DNA of 64,000 nt from Podospora pseudoanserina (lineage: Eukaryota; Ascomycota; Sordariomycetes; Sordariales; Podosporaceae). Shown here piece after piece: positions 1-9,903 of the stretch; position 1 is the first letter of the stretch, and the number at the start of each line of letters is the position of its first letter. The DNA is taken from assembly GCF_035222485.1 (NCBI RefSeq), contig NC_085920.1, positions 5,704,001 through 5,768,000 of the forward strand. The letters run 5' to 3'. The notes below the pieces were generated by a model. It made no database searches, was not told the DNA's origin, and saw only the letters and a list, made by a program, of their open reading frames with translations. Position numbers and translations under genes: made by a program.

Positions 1-1183
1 GGTCCACTTCCCACAGTAGCATGCGCCAACACCTTGCCCAATTTTCCAGTCCGCACATCTCTCTCATAAACCACAACCCTGTTATCATCCTGCAGCGCGC
101 TCACCAGCTTTGTCCCCGCCTTGTTGAGCGAGAAGCCGCGGGGATTGCGCCCACCAGCGGGAGCGGTCTGCACATGTGTCAAAGCGCCGGTTTGCTGATT
201 GACAGCAAACACCTGCAGCGGGTCCGACTTGATCGTCCCCTCTCCGTCAAAGGCCGGAATGTCCAGGCTGTTCTCCCCGCGGGAGGAGACAATGACAAAT
301 CTCTGATCAGGGCTCACCTCAATCTCCGCCGCCTTGGTGCCAGCAGGAACCGTCGTGCCCGGGCCGCCAGAAGGAACGTCAAAGAGGCGGGTGAATTCAG
401 GGGCGGCGTCGCGCTTGTAGGTAACCGAATACCCGCTGATGGTGTTGGAGAGCTCGTTAAACGAGTAGAGGAAGGTCTTGCGGCCGGCCTTGGCAAAGGC
501 GACATGCCTGGGACCGGAGCCGGCAATGGTTGGGATGGAGGTCACGGCAGTGGCGGCGGCAGCGCCATCGTCGACTTGGAAGACGCGGATGAGATCGGCG
601 CCGAGGTCGGGGACCAAAATAAACTTCTTGGATGGGTCCAGGATGGCATCGTGGAGATGGGGGGCATCCTGACGCTCGGGGACGGTGCCAGGGGCAGTCA
701 GCTGGTAGGTTTGCTGGCCGAGGAGGGAGAGGTTGGTTGGGTCAGCAACGGAGAAGGTGGTGAAGGCAGAGGTATCACTGTGTTTCTGTATTAGCACCGC
801 GAGGACATACCCTGCCATGAAAGGTAGACGTACTAGTGAGCCACGGCAAGCTTGCTGTTATTGGCAAAGAGAGTCGAGGCAACAGGACTCTTGAGGACAG
901 AGAGAACGTCCAGGGTCTCGAGAGTCCCGCTGGCGCTGGTCCTGTAGGAGGTTATGGAAGAAGATCCACCCCAGCCCTCGTTCAGGCAGTACAACACCGA
1001 CTTTGACTTGTCAAGAGTCAACCAGGTAGGCTCAGACCCGCAGTCCAGATTCTGAGAAACGCGAGTCAGGGACGACCCATCTAGCTTCAGCGAAGTAACA
1101 GTATGGTCATTGTACGACGTAGCGTAGATGATTTCGGCCGACGCCGGAAGGGCAAGCAGGAAAGCGATGAGTTTCTTGGACAT
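1..1183 (-). CDS. Secreted lactonase-type beta-propeller protein (6-phosphogluconolactonase-like), 3' end cut by window
   Basis: Two exons are visible: 1183-834 and 777-1, joined across a 56-bp intron (833-778, GTACGT...CAG) that closes the frame as ...AVAHYDTSAF. The first 16 or so residues (MSKKLIAFLLALPASA) look like a signal peptide. Exon 2 carries the family hallmark ERQDAPHLHDAILDPSKK and then VPDLGADLIRVF, typical of the fungal 7-bladed lactonase/CMLE-like propeller family. About 375 residues are in view and family members are around 370-420, so only the last few residues should lie outside the window. The substrate is not predictable: the family includes 6-phosphogluconolactonase and muconate-cyclising enzymes, but a secreted copy more likely acts on an extracellular lactone. 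The sequence long open on the opposite strand (21-794) is a shadow. Confidence 0.9.
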
Positions 1184-2334
1184 CTTTTCGGTCGTGACGG
1201 TGCGCTGGACTATCTACCGGAGAGAAACCTGGGGCAGACCTCCACGGTGAGATCCATCAGCGGGCTGGTACCCTTTAATATCAGATTCAGGGGCGCATTT
1301 TCGCAGTTTCCGCCAAGTATCCCGGTGCTCGGGACGATATAGACTTTTGATCGTTGCAAATGCACGGAAGCATGGCTACATAGTGGCCCAGCCTAATAAG
1401 GCCGGATCATCCCTTCGAATCCTATCTCACGGCGGTATTAGGCAACGGCAAATCGGGTCTGAGCGTGTTGCGTGCCTGACATGATAATCAAGTTTATAGT
1501 GATAATATTTGCCGGGATGGAATAAGCCGACTAGGATGGAATGAGCATCAGCTTCCTTATTGAAGCGCGGGGGGTGGCATGCCGCCGCGGATATACTGAC
1601 CCCTTGCAGGACTCCGGGTGGGCCATCCCATGTTCCCCACAGCCTCGGTCACTGCCGTCACTTGTAAGCGCTGTCAGCCAACTCCGTCGGCTTTGTCAGA
1701 ATGGACATGGAAGTGGAGAGCTTCCAATGCGCACCACTAGAAACCTGACAGGAGGCTACCACGATTGCAACGTCTGTGGAGCGGGCTTCGAATCCGGGCC
1801 GATGTTGAGAAGCACGGGAGCTGCTCCGAGTGAGCGTCAAAGGGCAGTGCGACGGAAGAATTAACGATTGGTCAATGGGATCGTGATTGTATAAAACCCG
1901 GGAGAGTATCCGGGGTAGGTCGTAACGGATCGTCGTCAGCATGGCTGGTGATTGGGTCCGTTCGAGGTTCCTCCACCAAAAGGATCTGACATGCAACCAA
2001 TTTATCGGCGGGGAGCGGGATATCCGGGAACGGTCGAGTATCAGTCGCATTGTGAATTCGAGCCTTTTGGAGAAGAATGCGGTGTATATGGTATGGAGAT
2101 GTCGGGTTTGGATATACCGCGAAGGGTGAAAGAGTTGAGGAAACCGGGATGTTTTGCAATGGTAAAAAACTGTGAGGTCTGTCTCCATTGGAAATCCCAA
2201 CCAATAACTTACCGGGGCGTTACACATGGGTAGGTGCGATGGGTAGAAGTTACTATCACGGAAAGCACAGAACCGAGAGTGAAAGTTATGTGATTGTGGC
2301 ACGTCGTTAATCCTTCTCAAGATATTACAACTCC
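1184..2334. other. Intergenic, no gene supported
   Basis: This holds the upstream region of the lactonase gene and the 3' flank of the GH71 gene. A TATTAAA-like element on the minus strand near 1270 could belong to the lactonase promoter. Open frames of up to 220 codons exist on the minus strand but have no domain, no compositional bias expected of protein and no homology I recognise. Confidence 0.5.
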
Positions 2335-3660
2335 CTACACAGCAACAGCATTCCAGTTCTGGATATCAAACTCGCACGTCGCCCCCAACGGCTTTCCCCC
2401 CTCAGCTGTAGCCACAACCTGCCCATCCCGAGACACAGTAACAACAACATCCCCACTATTCCCCCCAAACGGCACACTCCCCCTATAAACACCTGCAGTC
2501 CCCGCACCGCTCGCAGGAAAAGTCGTAAAAGTCCCCGTCTGCTCATTCTCCCCAATCTTGACCGTAACCGTAACCCCCCCATCTGAGGTCAGAAGCGCAC
2601 CATAAAACACAGCATCCTCATTAAAATCCTGCGGCGGCTGCTCCACCTCATTGAAATCCGCATTGTTACCAGTGGTACCGCCATCAGGGCAAGCAAGAGC
2701 AGGCGCGGTGCGGTAATAAGCTGCGACCCTCTCCTCAAACTCCGTCGGCGCAGCTCCTGTCTTGTATTGCTCAATGTAAAAAGGCAAGAACTTGCGCCAG
2801 CCATCATGGCTCATATTCTCGACATAGGGGATTGGCGCAGACGTATCGAACAAACCAAGTTCCTTCTCACGAACAGGGCCAATGTAGTGAGATTCGCCGT
2901 AGTCATTCCAGGTGAGAATCTCGACGAAATCAGGGTTGACTTCCATTACCTGAGCCCAACGGGTATCCCAGAGCTCATCGCCACGCCAGAGCCAGTTCTT
3001 GGTGAAGTCGGGGTTGTTGAGGTTGGTGTAAAACCACGGGGAGACAGCCATCATGTATGCTCGGTCTCCAAGAGCGTCTTGGTACTCGAGATCAGATTTG
3101 ATGGTGATGTTGGTGTCACCGTTCGGCCAAGCATCAAAGCTGAACAGCCCGTCAGCAACACCATCCGCCAGTCCAGCAGCAACAACCGGGCCCTGAGATG
3201 ACCAATCGGGGACGAAGAATGAGTTAGTCGTTGCCTTGATGTCAACCCAGTCGCCCGCATTGTCCGGACCTTCAAACGTGGAAACAAACAGCTTGTCGTC
3301 GTCGGTTTTGAAGTAAGCCGGGCTGGCACCGAACCTGGTGATGTGGTCAATAACATCCTCCTTTGGCCATGCTCCCAGGGCTTTGTAGTCAAAGCTGAAA
3401 AATAGTTTAAAGTTCAGGCTTTCGGCAACCTGAAAGATGGTTTGCAAGGACGCCTCGTTGCCTTCATCGCCTTGGGCAATATTGAGGACAAAGGCATCAA
3501 TCTTGGCCTCCTGCGCCAGCTTGATGTTGTCTTCCCAGTCGGTATTGTCAAGGGAGCGCACATTGCCTACAATAACGTGGGCAAACACTTCTTTGGCGGC
3601 TTGCACTGAGGGCAAGACCACGGACACCGAGATGGCAAGAGCGAAAAGAAATTTCATCAT
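2335..3660 (-). CDS. Secreted GH71 alpha-1,3-glucanase (mutanase)
   Basis: A single exon of 441 codons. The first ATG is at 3660 (MMKFLFALAISVSVVLPSVQA), a clear signal peptide. The mature part has GH71 character: KEVFAHVIVGNV at the start of the barrel, FFSFDYKALGAWP, YFKTDDDKLFVSTFEGPD, SPWFYTNL and EILTWNDYGESHYIGP. A C-terminal beta-rich segment (about residues 340-441, with TVTVKIGENEQTG and VVVTVSRDGQVV) is the usual accessory domain of this family. The enzyme hydrolyses alpha-1,3-glucan, either of the fungus's own wall during remodelling or of other fungi. Length and motif order are normal, so the gene looks functional. Confidence 0.95.
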   Translation of the reverse strand: MMKFLFALAISVSVVLPSVQAAKEVFAHVIVGNVRSLDNTDWEDNIKLAQEAKIDAFVLNIAQGDEGNEASLQTIFQVAESLNFKLFFSFDYKALGAWPKEDVIDHITRFGASPAYFKTDDDKLFVSTFEGPDNAGDWVDIKATTNSFFVPDWSSQGPVVAAGLADGVADGLFSFDAWPNGDTNITIKSDLEYQDALGDRAYMMAVSPWFYTNLNNPDFTKNWLWRGDELWDTRWAQVMEVNPDFVEILTWNDYGESHYIGPVREKELGLFDTSAPIPYVENMSHDGWRKFLPFYIEQYKTGAAPTEFEERVAAYYRTAPALACPDGGTTGNNADFNEVEQPPQDFNEDAVFYGALLTSDGGVTVTVKIGENEQTGTFTTFPASGAGTAGVYRGSVPFGGNSGDVVVTVSRDGQVVATAEGGKPLGATCEFDIQNWNAVAV

Positions 3661-5005
3661 CAAAAGAAATTTTAATTGTCAAAGGAGCGGTGAGAACAGA
3701 AAAAGAAGTGACTGAATAACCTGTCGTCAAGACTAGGCACCTGCTACCAGAACAGGGTGTGGAAAAGGAATGTGGTTGAAGTGGTAAGCGATGTGGTATG
3801 TGAAAGAAACATGACACCGATGGAAAGGAGAAGGAAAGAGATCTTTTAAGTTGACACTCAATCGTCGTCCGGGTCCCGGAGTCCGGAATAGGAGGCTCGT
3901 AGCCAGTCCTTCCACTCTACAAACACACATTCATAGTGGTGTTGATGGCCTCGGGGATCGTAGGAACAGAAACATATGAGGCGCGGGCCCGGCGGTCTCA
4001 GGGACGGTTGCAGGGCCACATTTTACACGGGTACATATTCTTCAGATCAGACGACGCGTTTCCCTTTCGTCGGGTTCCTGAAGGATGGCTCAACTCTGGG
4101 GCCTGACCGTAAGTTCGGCCCACTCTTCGTTGGGAGTTCAGCTTTTAGGTTCACCTCATTATCCTCGCAACATGGGAAAGAAAATAGATCGTGAGCGCAG
4201 GTTTAAATGCAGTTGAACAAGGCTGAAAGTCTACATTTTGATTGGATCGCTTTGCGATGTCAAACCTGCCAAAACACAGACAAGCTTTTCTCCCAAGAGA
4301 TGCTAGCGATGTGCAGCGAGCTAAAGCAAGCCACAAGAGCTTCGGCCAGCGCCCAGACTCTTGGTCTTAAACGCTTCCGAATTAAGAGTTGAGCTTCGTT
4401 GGTGCAGCGCATAATTATCTAATGGAAGGAGCAAAGCCACAACCAAAAGAAATTAGGAGTTGGTTATCAGAGAACTTTTGACGGCCGTTGGCGGCGGCTT
4501 GTTGGAACCCCAGAGACATATGCTTGCGAGGTCGAAACTCGCGACCCGATCTGACGGATGCTGAGAACTTTTGTCTGAATGATGAGCAAAATAAAAGTGG
4601 TGTTTGAAGACATCGTCAGCTGTGATCTTATCAGCTGCATCAAAACCGGCTGCGAGGCGTACGACTTTCCATATTGGTGGTTTTTGCCTCCTTGGGGTGT
4701 ATGGTGTCAGACACAGAGCAATGCGGTGTCTGTTGAGCGTAATGCGACACCAAATCAGATGCCAAGTGATGTTGGCTTGGGGCACGGTTCGATCCTTGGG
4801 ACTGATTATCGTATGTGAGCGCAAAGTGTGGCCTAGTGTTGCGGTTGGCCATTACAGCCCGACCTGGGGTTGTGAGATGTGTGAGTGCGGATCAGGTGGC
4901 GCAAACTTGAGATGAAGGATGTCATGGATGTGAGGTCAGATATATTGGGGGCTGGAACCCAGACAGTTGATTTGAAGCAGAAAATGAGCAGTGGATATTA
5001 TCTTA
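3661..5005. other. Intergenic, no gene supported
   Basis: Promoter side of the GH71 gene followed by more than 1 kb with only short overlapping open frames on both strands. Nothing in it is recognisable. Base composition turns AT-rich from about 4990, where the repeat nest begins. Confidence 0.5.
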
Positions 5006-5135
5006 TTTCACGTTATTATTATTATTATTACAAAAATTAAGAAGTTCGAAAAAGTGTAAAGCAAAGTATTTATATATATAAAAAATAGGTAATTTACTAA
5101 AAACCTAAAATTATGCTTACTGTAGTGTAACAGTT
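5006..5135 (+). repeat. Degenerate repeat R, AT-rich copy 1
   Basis: This stretch aligns with 5773-5895: both read AAG(T/C)TCG, then AGTATTTATATAT / GGTATTTATATAT, a TAGGTAA block and a GTAGTG(T/C)AAC end. Copy 1 is much richer in A and T, in the direction expected if repeat-induced point mutation (RIP) had acted on it. It also contains a short TTA microsatellite near 5013-5030. Confidence 0.55.
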
Positions 5136-5452
5136 TGTGACGAACCCCTATCCAGACCTCTGAAAGGGATACTGGTTAAAGGCACTTCTGAACAATCCTG
5201 GTTCGGTACAGCTAAACAGTGTATAACAATAGCTTGTCTCAATCACAATAGTCTAGATACCGACGATTGTGACTTGTATTGCATACTGCGGAACTGTCTA
5301 TCTACACCAGCCAGTTCCTCCGTATATATAGACCTTGGGCTCCAAGTACCTCCGTACCTGGATCTACCTTTCAATCCCTAAATCCCTTGGATCTAGCTCT
5401 GAATCCCTAGATCTACTGGTCCTGGCGACCCCGCTTCTTCTCAACCGTGACA
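5136..5452 (+). repeat. Possible solo LTR (317 bp)
   Basis: The segment begins TGTGACGAACCCC and ends CAACCGTGACA, so it has the TG...CA ends of a long terminal repeat, and carries a TATA-like GTATATATAG about 60 percent of the way in. It lies exactly between repeat R and repeat B. There is no coding sequence beside it and no clear target-site duplication, so the assignment rests on end motifs and size alone. Confidence 0.3.
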
Positions 5453-5772
5453 GTAGTGGAGCTCACGGAGGAATCAGGGGTTTAGGGGTCATGTATAAAA
5501 GTAGCCTACTGCTCGCATTCTATTTTAGACAGCACATCGACTTTTATTCTTCAAAAATTTTGTTCCTTGCATGCGTGCAGGTCAATACTGGCCCTCTGAT
5601 CAGGCCAATCCGGTGCTTATTATGTGGCTTGCGAGCCCATAGCGTCTTTTCTTTGTCCTACGTGAAGTGTGGCCTGCCAGTGAGTCACTGTCACGAAGGT
5701 GTTTCATTTAGAGCCCAGTTGAGGGTATAGTTCTGGGTCTGTGGTTGTTTTGTGTGTTTTTCTCACCATTTC
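5453..5772 (+). repeat. Dispersed repeat B, copy 1 (inverted copy at 34.9-35.2 kb)
   Basis: About 320 bp that matches the reverse complement of 34875-35195 throughout. Shared blocks include GTCATGTATA(A/T)AAG, TTCTATTTTAGACAG, CCTCTGATCAGGCC, GTGCTTATTATGTGG, TCTTTTCTTTGTCCTACGTG and TTCTCACCATTTCA at the end. By eye the two are roughly 80 percent identical. The TATA-like box suggests an LTR or other promoter-bearing terminal piece, but no coding region adjoins either copy. Confidence 0.8.
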
Positions 5773-5895
5773 ACTACTATAGAAGAAAAGAAGCTCGCAA
5801 GAGCGTATAGTGAGGTATTTATATATGAGGAGTAGGTAAACTGCCAACAGCCCAGAAATCAGCCTTACCGTAGTGCAACCGCCTGACCCACTCCA
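5773..5895 (+). repeat. Degenerate repeat R, copy 2
   Basis: Direct repeat of 5006-5135, about 0.75 kb downstream. It keeps many C and G positions that are T or A in copy 1, so this is the less mutated copy. Similarity fades near GCAACCGCCTGACCC, where copy 1 passes into the LTR-like segment. Confidence 0.55.
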
Positions 5896-6353
5896 ATTTG
5901 ACTGCTCCATGGAGCCTTGCATTCCCCCATAGGATGAGAACGTTTGGGATGCCTTTGGTTCCTGTATTTGGAAAAGACAGGAGTGTCAGGCCAATTGCCA
6001 GCGCATGAATGCCAGATGCTAGCTAGCCATACCAGGACAGGCTTTGGTCCATTCCAGGTTGGCAGCATTATTGCTACATCTGTTTCCTGATTCAGTGGTC
6101 CGAAAAACTCAACGGAGAGCGCAAAAGTGAAAGGATCCCGTTGGAAACTTGTTGCTTTGACAAACAGTGCCGAGACGGTAGTGACGGGGCGAAAGCCTTA
6201 TTCTGGCATGAGGTGTTCTGATACTTGTACCAGTAATTCCGCCATTTTCCTCTAACCGCATCGTAGCCAGGGATTGAGTACACCTTACATCTTGGCATCT
6301 TCCTCATTCATTCCCAAAGCCAATCAATTTCACCAGCTGCAGATCCATCTTTC
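5896..6353. other. Intergenic, no gene supported
   Basis: Unique-looking sequence between the repeat nest and the carotenoid oxygenase relic. No open frame in it resembles a protein. Confidence 0.45.
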
Positions 6354-8282
6354 ATGATGCATCGCGAAGGCAAACTCGAAGGTCGAACGAAGAGTGCAAA
6401 CCAGTATCTCGCCGGCAATTTTGTACCTATCCAAAAAAAACACTTCCACTCACACCATGTTTCTACGAAGGAGAGATCCCAGCTGACCTGGCAGGTGGGC
6501 AGTACGTCCGGAACGGTAGCAACCCGCTTATCACCAACGACGAGAATACACGGGTTCATTTGTTCGATGGTGTTGGAATGCTCAGCGGGGTCCTGTTTCG
6601 TGAGAAGGGGTCGGAAATCCAGCCAGAGTTTGTCAACCAGTGCTTGGTGACCGACATTTTCTCCTATGCGAAAGGCTCGGCTCTCTCAAAACCGTTCCTG
6701 TTCAGCATCTCGATCCTTATCGATCCTTTGGCTTCCGTGCTGAGTATTGCGTTGCACATATTGAGGACTGTCATATTGACAATCTTGTCCCAACTTCCCG
6801 GATCACCAATTCCAGTCAAAAAGACGAGCGCTGCCAATACAGTAGTCCTTTATCATGACGGGCGTGCTCTGGCCATCTGTGAAAGTGGGCCACCCGTATG
6901 CTCTTCGCTACCGAGCTTGCAAACCCTCGGCTGGTTCGATGGAAGGGGGGCAGAGAGCCCGAAAAGTCTGAGCGGGAGGGTTTCGGAGGTGAGCTAATGA
7001 CTTTCGTCAAGCAATGCACAACGGCTCATCCTCGAACACATTCTGTGACGGGAGAGCTGATTTCTTTTCATGCCTCTTTGGTAAGGCCATTTGTTCATTA
7101 CTTCATCATTACAAAAGCCAAGTCAGGTCGTCAACCTCTTCTCACGGCCCTGTTCCGGGAATGACGTCTCCAAAGATGATGCACGACTTTGGTGTATCGA
7201 GGGGCTATACCGTCATCATTGATATGCCCCTCTGCTTTAACCCCTTGAACCTCCTGAAAGGCTCCCCTGTGCTGTCGTTTGAAAGCTCTCGGAAGTCAAA
7301 GTTTGGAGTATTTCCGCGATATCAACCTGAAGCAGTCCAATGGTACGAAACCAACCCCTGCTGTGTCTTTCACACTGCCAACTGCTGGGAAAGTGAAACC
7401 TCTGACACAACCCGGAATGATCAGGGAACGACCAGCAATCTCCTCGCCTGCCGTCTGACGTCCGCATCGCCCGTCTTCCACACGGCAAATATCCCAGCGC
7501 CAGAAGTCAAGCCAGTCCCGCCGAAATATGCTCAGGAACAACAATGTCGACTGTATTACTACAGCTTCCCGTTTTCACCAGTCAGCCATGCGCAACCACC
7601 CGGAACAAAAAACCAATGGGCGTTGTCGGCCATCGAGCTCGAGTTCCCGAACGTATCGCCACTATCTGTAATGTCGGAGGCACAGTATGTGTATGGTTGT
7701 TCGGTGAGGTCAGTGTGTTCCTCGGTCGAGCTGGGAAAGCAGCCAGGATCGAAAACCAACGCCATAGCTCTGATACAAAGATGCCTTGAGACGCGGCCGC
7801 AACCGATCAAGGGGTGTGTCGACAAGCGGTCTGTTCAAGAGATCCTTAAGTCCAGCGATCTCGACGACCCAATCCAGCTTTTTGCAATGCCGAAGGGGTG
7901 GTATGCTCAAGAACCCCGATTCGTTCCGCGCTCGAATCCCATACCAGAAGATGACGGGTTTGTACTCAGCTCCGTGTTTGATGAAAGCCAGCTGGACGAG
8001 CGAGGGTCGTGCCGAGACGATGCAATCGGTGAGTTGTGGGTGACAGACGTGAAGGATATCAGAACGCTTTTGGCGCGTATCAAGCTTTCGCAGTGGGTGC
8101 CGTATGGGTTTCATGGGTGTTGGTTCAGCAAGGACGAAGTGATGGCACGGCGGCCATACACAACCCGAAAATTGACTGAGGAGGGTGCGGGCAGTTGGGT
8201 TTCAGTTGCCATGTCTAAATTGGATCGTATTCGTACCTGTACAACGTCACCAACCAACTGGTCTTGGCGAGAAATAGCGTGA
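6354..8282 (+). pseudogene. Broken carotenoid oxygenase (RPE65/CCD family)
   Basis: Nearly the whole protein can be read across frames: NQYLAGNFVPI, then GEIPADLAGGQYVRNGSNP, FDGVGMLSGVLF, SVANT-like AANTVVLYHDGRALAICESGPP, EPEKSEREGFGG, GMTSPKMMHDFGVSRGYTVI (conserved metal-ligand region), SKFGVFPR, QWYETNPCCVFHTANCWE, DDPIQLFAMPKGWYAQEP and DDAIGELWVTDVKDIRTLLARI. The reading frame changes at least three times: at the A-run near 6440, near 6945, and near 7150. A local out-of-frame stretch around 7700-7760 may be a compensated pair. None of the changes fits a GT-AG intron. From 7150 on the frame stays open to 8282, so decay is probably recent. An active relative would cleave a carotenoid such as torulene or beta-carotene with non-haem iron. 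Confidence 0.85.
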
Positions 8283-8574
8283 AAATTGCTTCCATAATCA
8301 ACAATCTGTCATTTGTCATGACTTCATTCTCCAGAACCAACACTGGATTGGACAACGAACTAGTAGCTGTGTCACGGAGCCACGGAGCCACGAAGCCAAC
8401 CCCAGAGCTCGGATCCAAACAATGCGAGATACAGGCAACGATCGCGCTCCAGGCATCCGATCCCACATCGGTAATACCCAAGGATTCGTCAAAATATAAA
8501 GCTGCCTCATTCCGAGACTCGTTTACGGTGAGTTGAGCCGCCTACGAGCCAATCTCATCTCAGCCTCTTCTGAC

Positions 8575-9795
8575 ATGTTGGCAGGAAACACGCACCCGTG
8601 GCTACTTGCCCTCACGGCGGTAATTCCAACCGTCTATGCTTCTCGACGCGGTTCAACAAGTGAATGCTCCCCCGTCTCCTTCGACATTGTAGCCACCGCC
8701 GAAAATGCCATCTTGTCTCCATCTTACGACCCCAGCAATGAAACGTCCATCATTAACTTCATCAACGCATTGGCCAGGGGCGAGGTGAACCCCGTTGTCG
8801 GGTTTCAGAACATCAGCGGCTCCTTCGTCATCAACGGCATCTACTGCAAGCCCACCAAAAAGGTCAAGAAAAAGCGCAACGCCCTTCAAATATTGGTTCA
8901 CGGCATCACCTATAACAGCAGCATGTGGGGTGGGTATCACTTTGGTGACCGCTACAACTGGCACGCCTATGCTAATGGAGAGGGGTATCACACCCTCGCC
9001 ATTGACAGACTTGGCCACGGCCTCAACTCAAAGGCATTGGACCCGCACAATGTGATTCAACCTATGCTCCAGGTGGAAATTTACAAGGAGCTGATCCAGT
9101 CTATCCGTTTTAACACCGCTGCCAACTCCCTTCGGAAGAGGTTTTCCAACATCATCTGGGTGGGTAGCTTCATTCTTGTCACATCGATGGATCTTTTCGA
9201 GCTGACAGATAAAAAGGTCGGCCACTCCTACGGCTCCCAAATCGCCCTCCCACTCGCACGCCTCTGCCCAAATCTCACCTCAGCCCTGATCTTGACAGGC
9301 TGGTCCTCCACAACCAACCTCAGCGAGGTGCAAAAGTTCAATCTCGCCTCTGCTTCTACTCTTTATCCCTCTCGGTTTCCTGGCCTGGATAAAGGCTACC
9401 TAGCCATGGCTGACGAGAGCCTACGTGCAAAAATGTTTTACTATGGTGCTTACGACCCAGCAATCCCCGCGTTTGACTTTGCAAACCAGGATATTGTCAC
9501 GATTGGTGAGTTTGCCGCTAATGCAGGACCGTTTGGGATACCGCCTGCGGCGTACAACAAGCCGGTTATGGTTATTACTGGTGTGGAAGATGGTGTGTTT
9601 TGCGCCCAACCTGGAGCCGCAGCAAGGGAGTGTGAGGAGTTGTTGGAGAAGACAAGGACAGACATGTTTCCGGGTGTGCCGGGGAGGAAGTATGAGTATT
9701 TTGCGCCGAGGAATACGGGGCATGATTTGACGCTTCATTATTCGGCCAGGGAGACTTTTAGGAGGGCTCATGGGTTTTTGGATAAGTACTTTTAG
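8575..9795 (+). CDS. Secreted alpha/beta hydrolase
   Basis: Exons 8575-9159 and 9217-9795 give 387 residues. The 57-bp intron (GTGGGT...AAAAAG, branch GCTGACA) has no stop and is in frame, so it looks like coding sequence until the motif is considered: splicing restores IIWVGHSYGSQ, with the nucleophile Ser in GHSYG. Further features are the oxyanion-region LVHGITYNSSMW (about residue 105), DRLGHG, an acid in GVEDGVF and the catalytic His in NTGHDLTLH near the C terminus. The ATG at 8575 begins a signal-like segment (PWLLALTAVIPTVYAS). An upstream exon using GTGAGT at 8528 is possible. Substrate unknown; the family contains secreted esterases and lipase-like enzymes. Confidence 0.85.
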   Translation: MLAGNTHPWLLALTAVIPTVYASRRGSTSECSPVSFDIVATAENAILSPSYDPSNETSIINFINALARGEVNPVVGFQNISGSFVINGIYCKPTKKVKKKRNALQILVHGITYNSSMWGGYHFGDRYNWHAYANGEGYHTLAIDRLGHGLNSKALDPHNVIQPMLQVEIYKELIQSIRFNTAANSLRKRFSNIIWVGSFILVTSMDLFELTDKKVGHSYGSQIALPLARLCPNLTSALILTGWSSTTNLSEVQKFNLASASTLYPSRFPGLDKGYLAMADESLRAKMFYYGAYDPAIPAFDFANQDIVTIGEFAANAGPFGIPPAAYNKPVMVITGVEDGVFCAQPGAAARECEELLEKTRTDMFPGVPGRKYEYFAPRNTGHDLTLHYSARETFRRAHGFLDKYF

Positions 9796-9903
9796 GAGGA
9801 GTTCTACATGGCGGGTTGAGACGGCGAGGGAATCGAGGTTTGTGGTTGGTAGATCCCTGGACAGCTGTTACACGTAGCTACACCAGAAACAAGTCAATCC
9901 CCC

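Noticed and set aside
21-794. 257-codon plus-strand open frame
   Set aside because: It lies antisense to the lactonase exon, whose translation matches a known family; the plus-strand product is Gly/Glu/Arg low-complexity shadow.
1658-2320. 220-codon minus-strand open frame
   Set aside because: No domain, odd composition (high Arg, Ser, His, many Cys and Trp without pattern) and no splice partner; likely a chance frame in GC-rich DNA.
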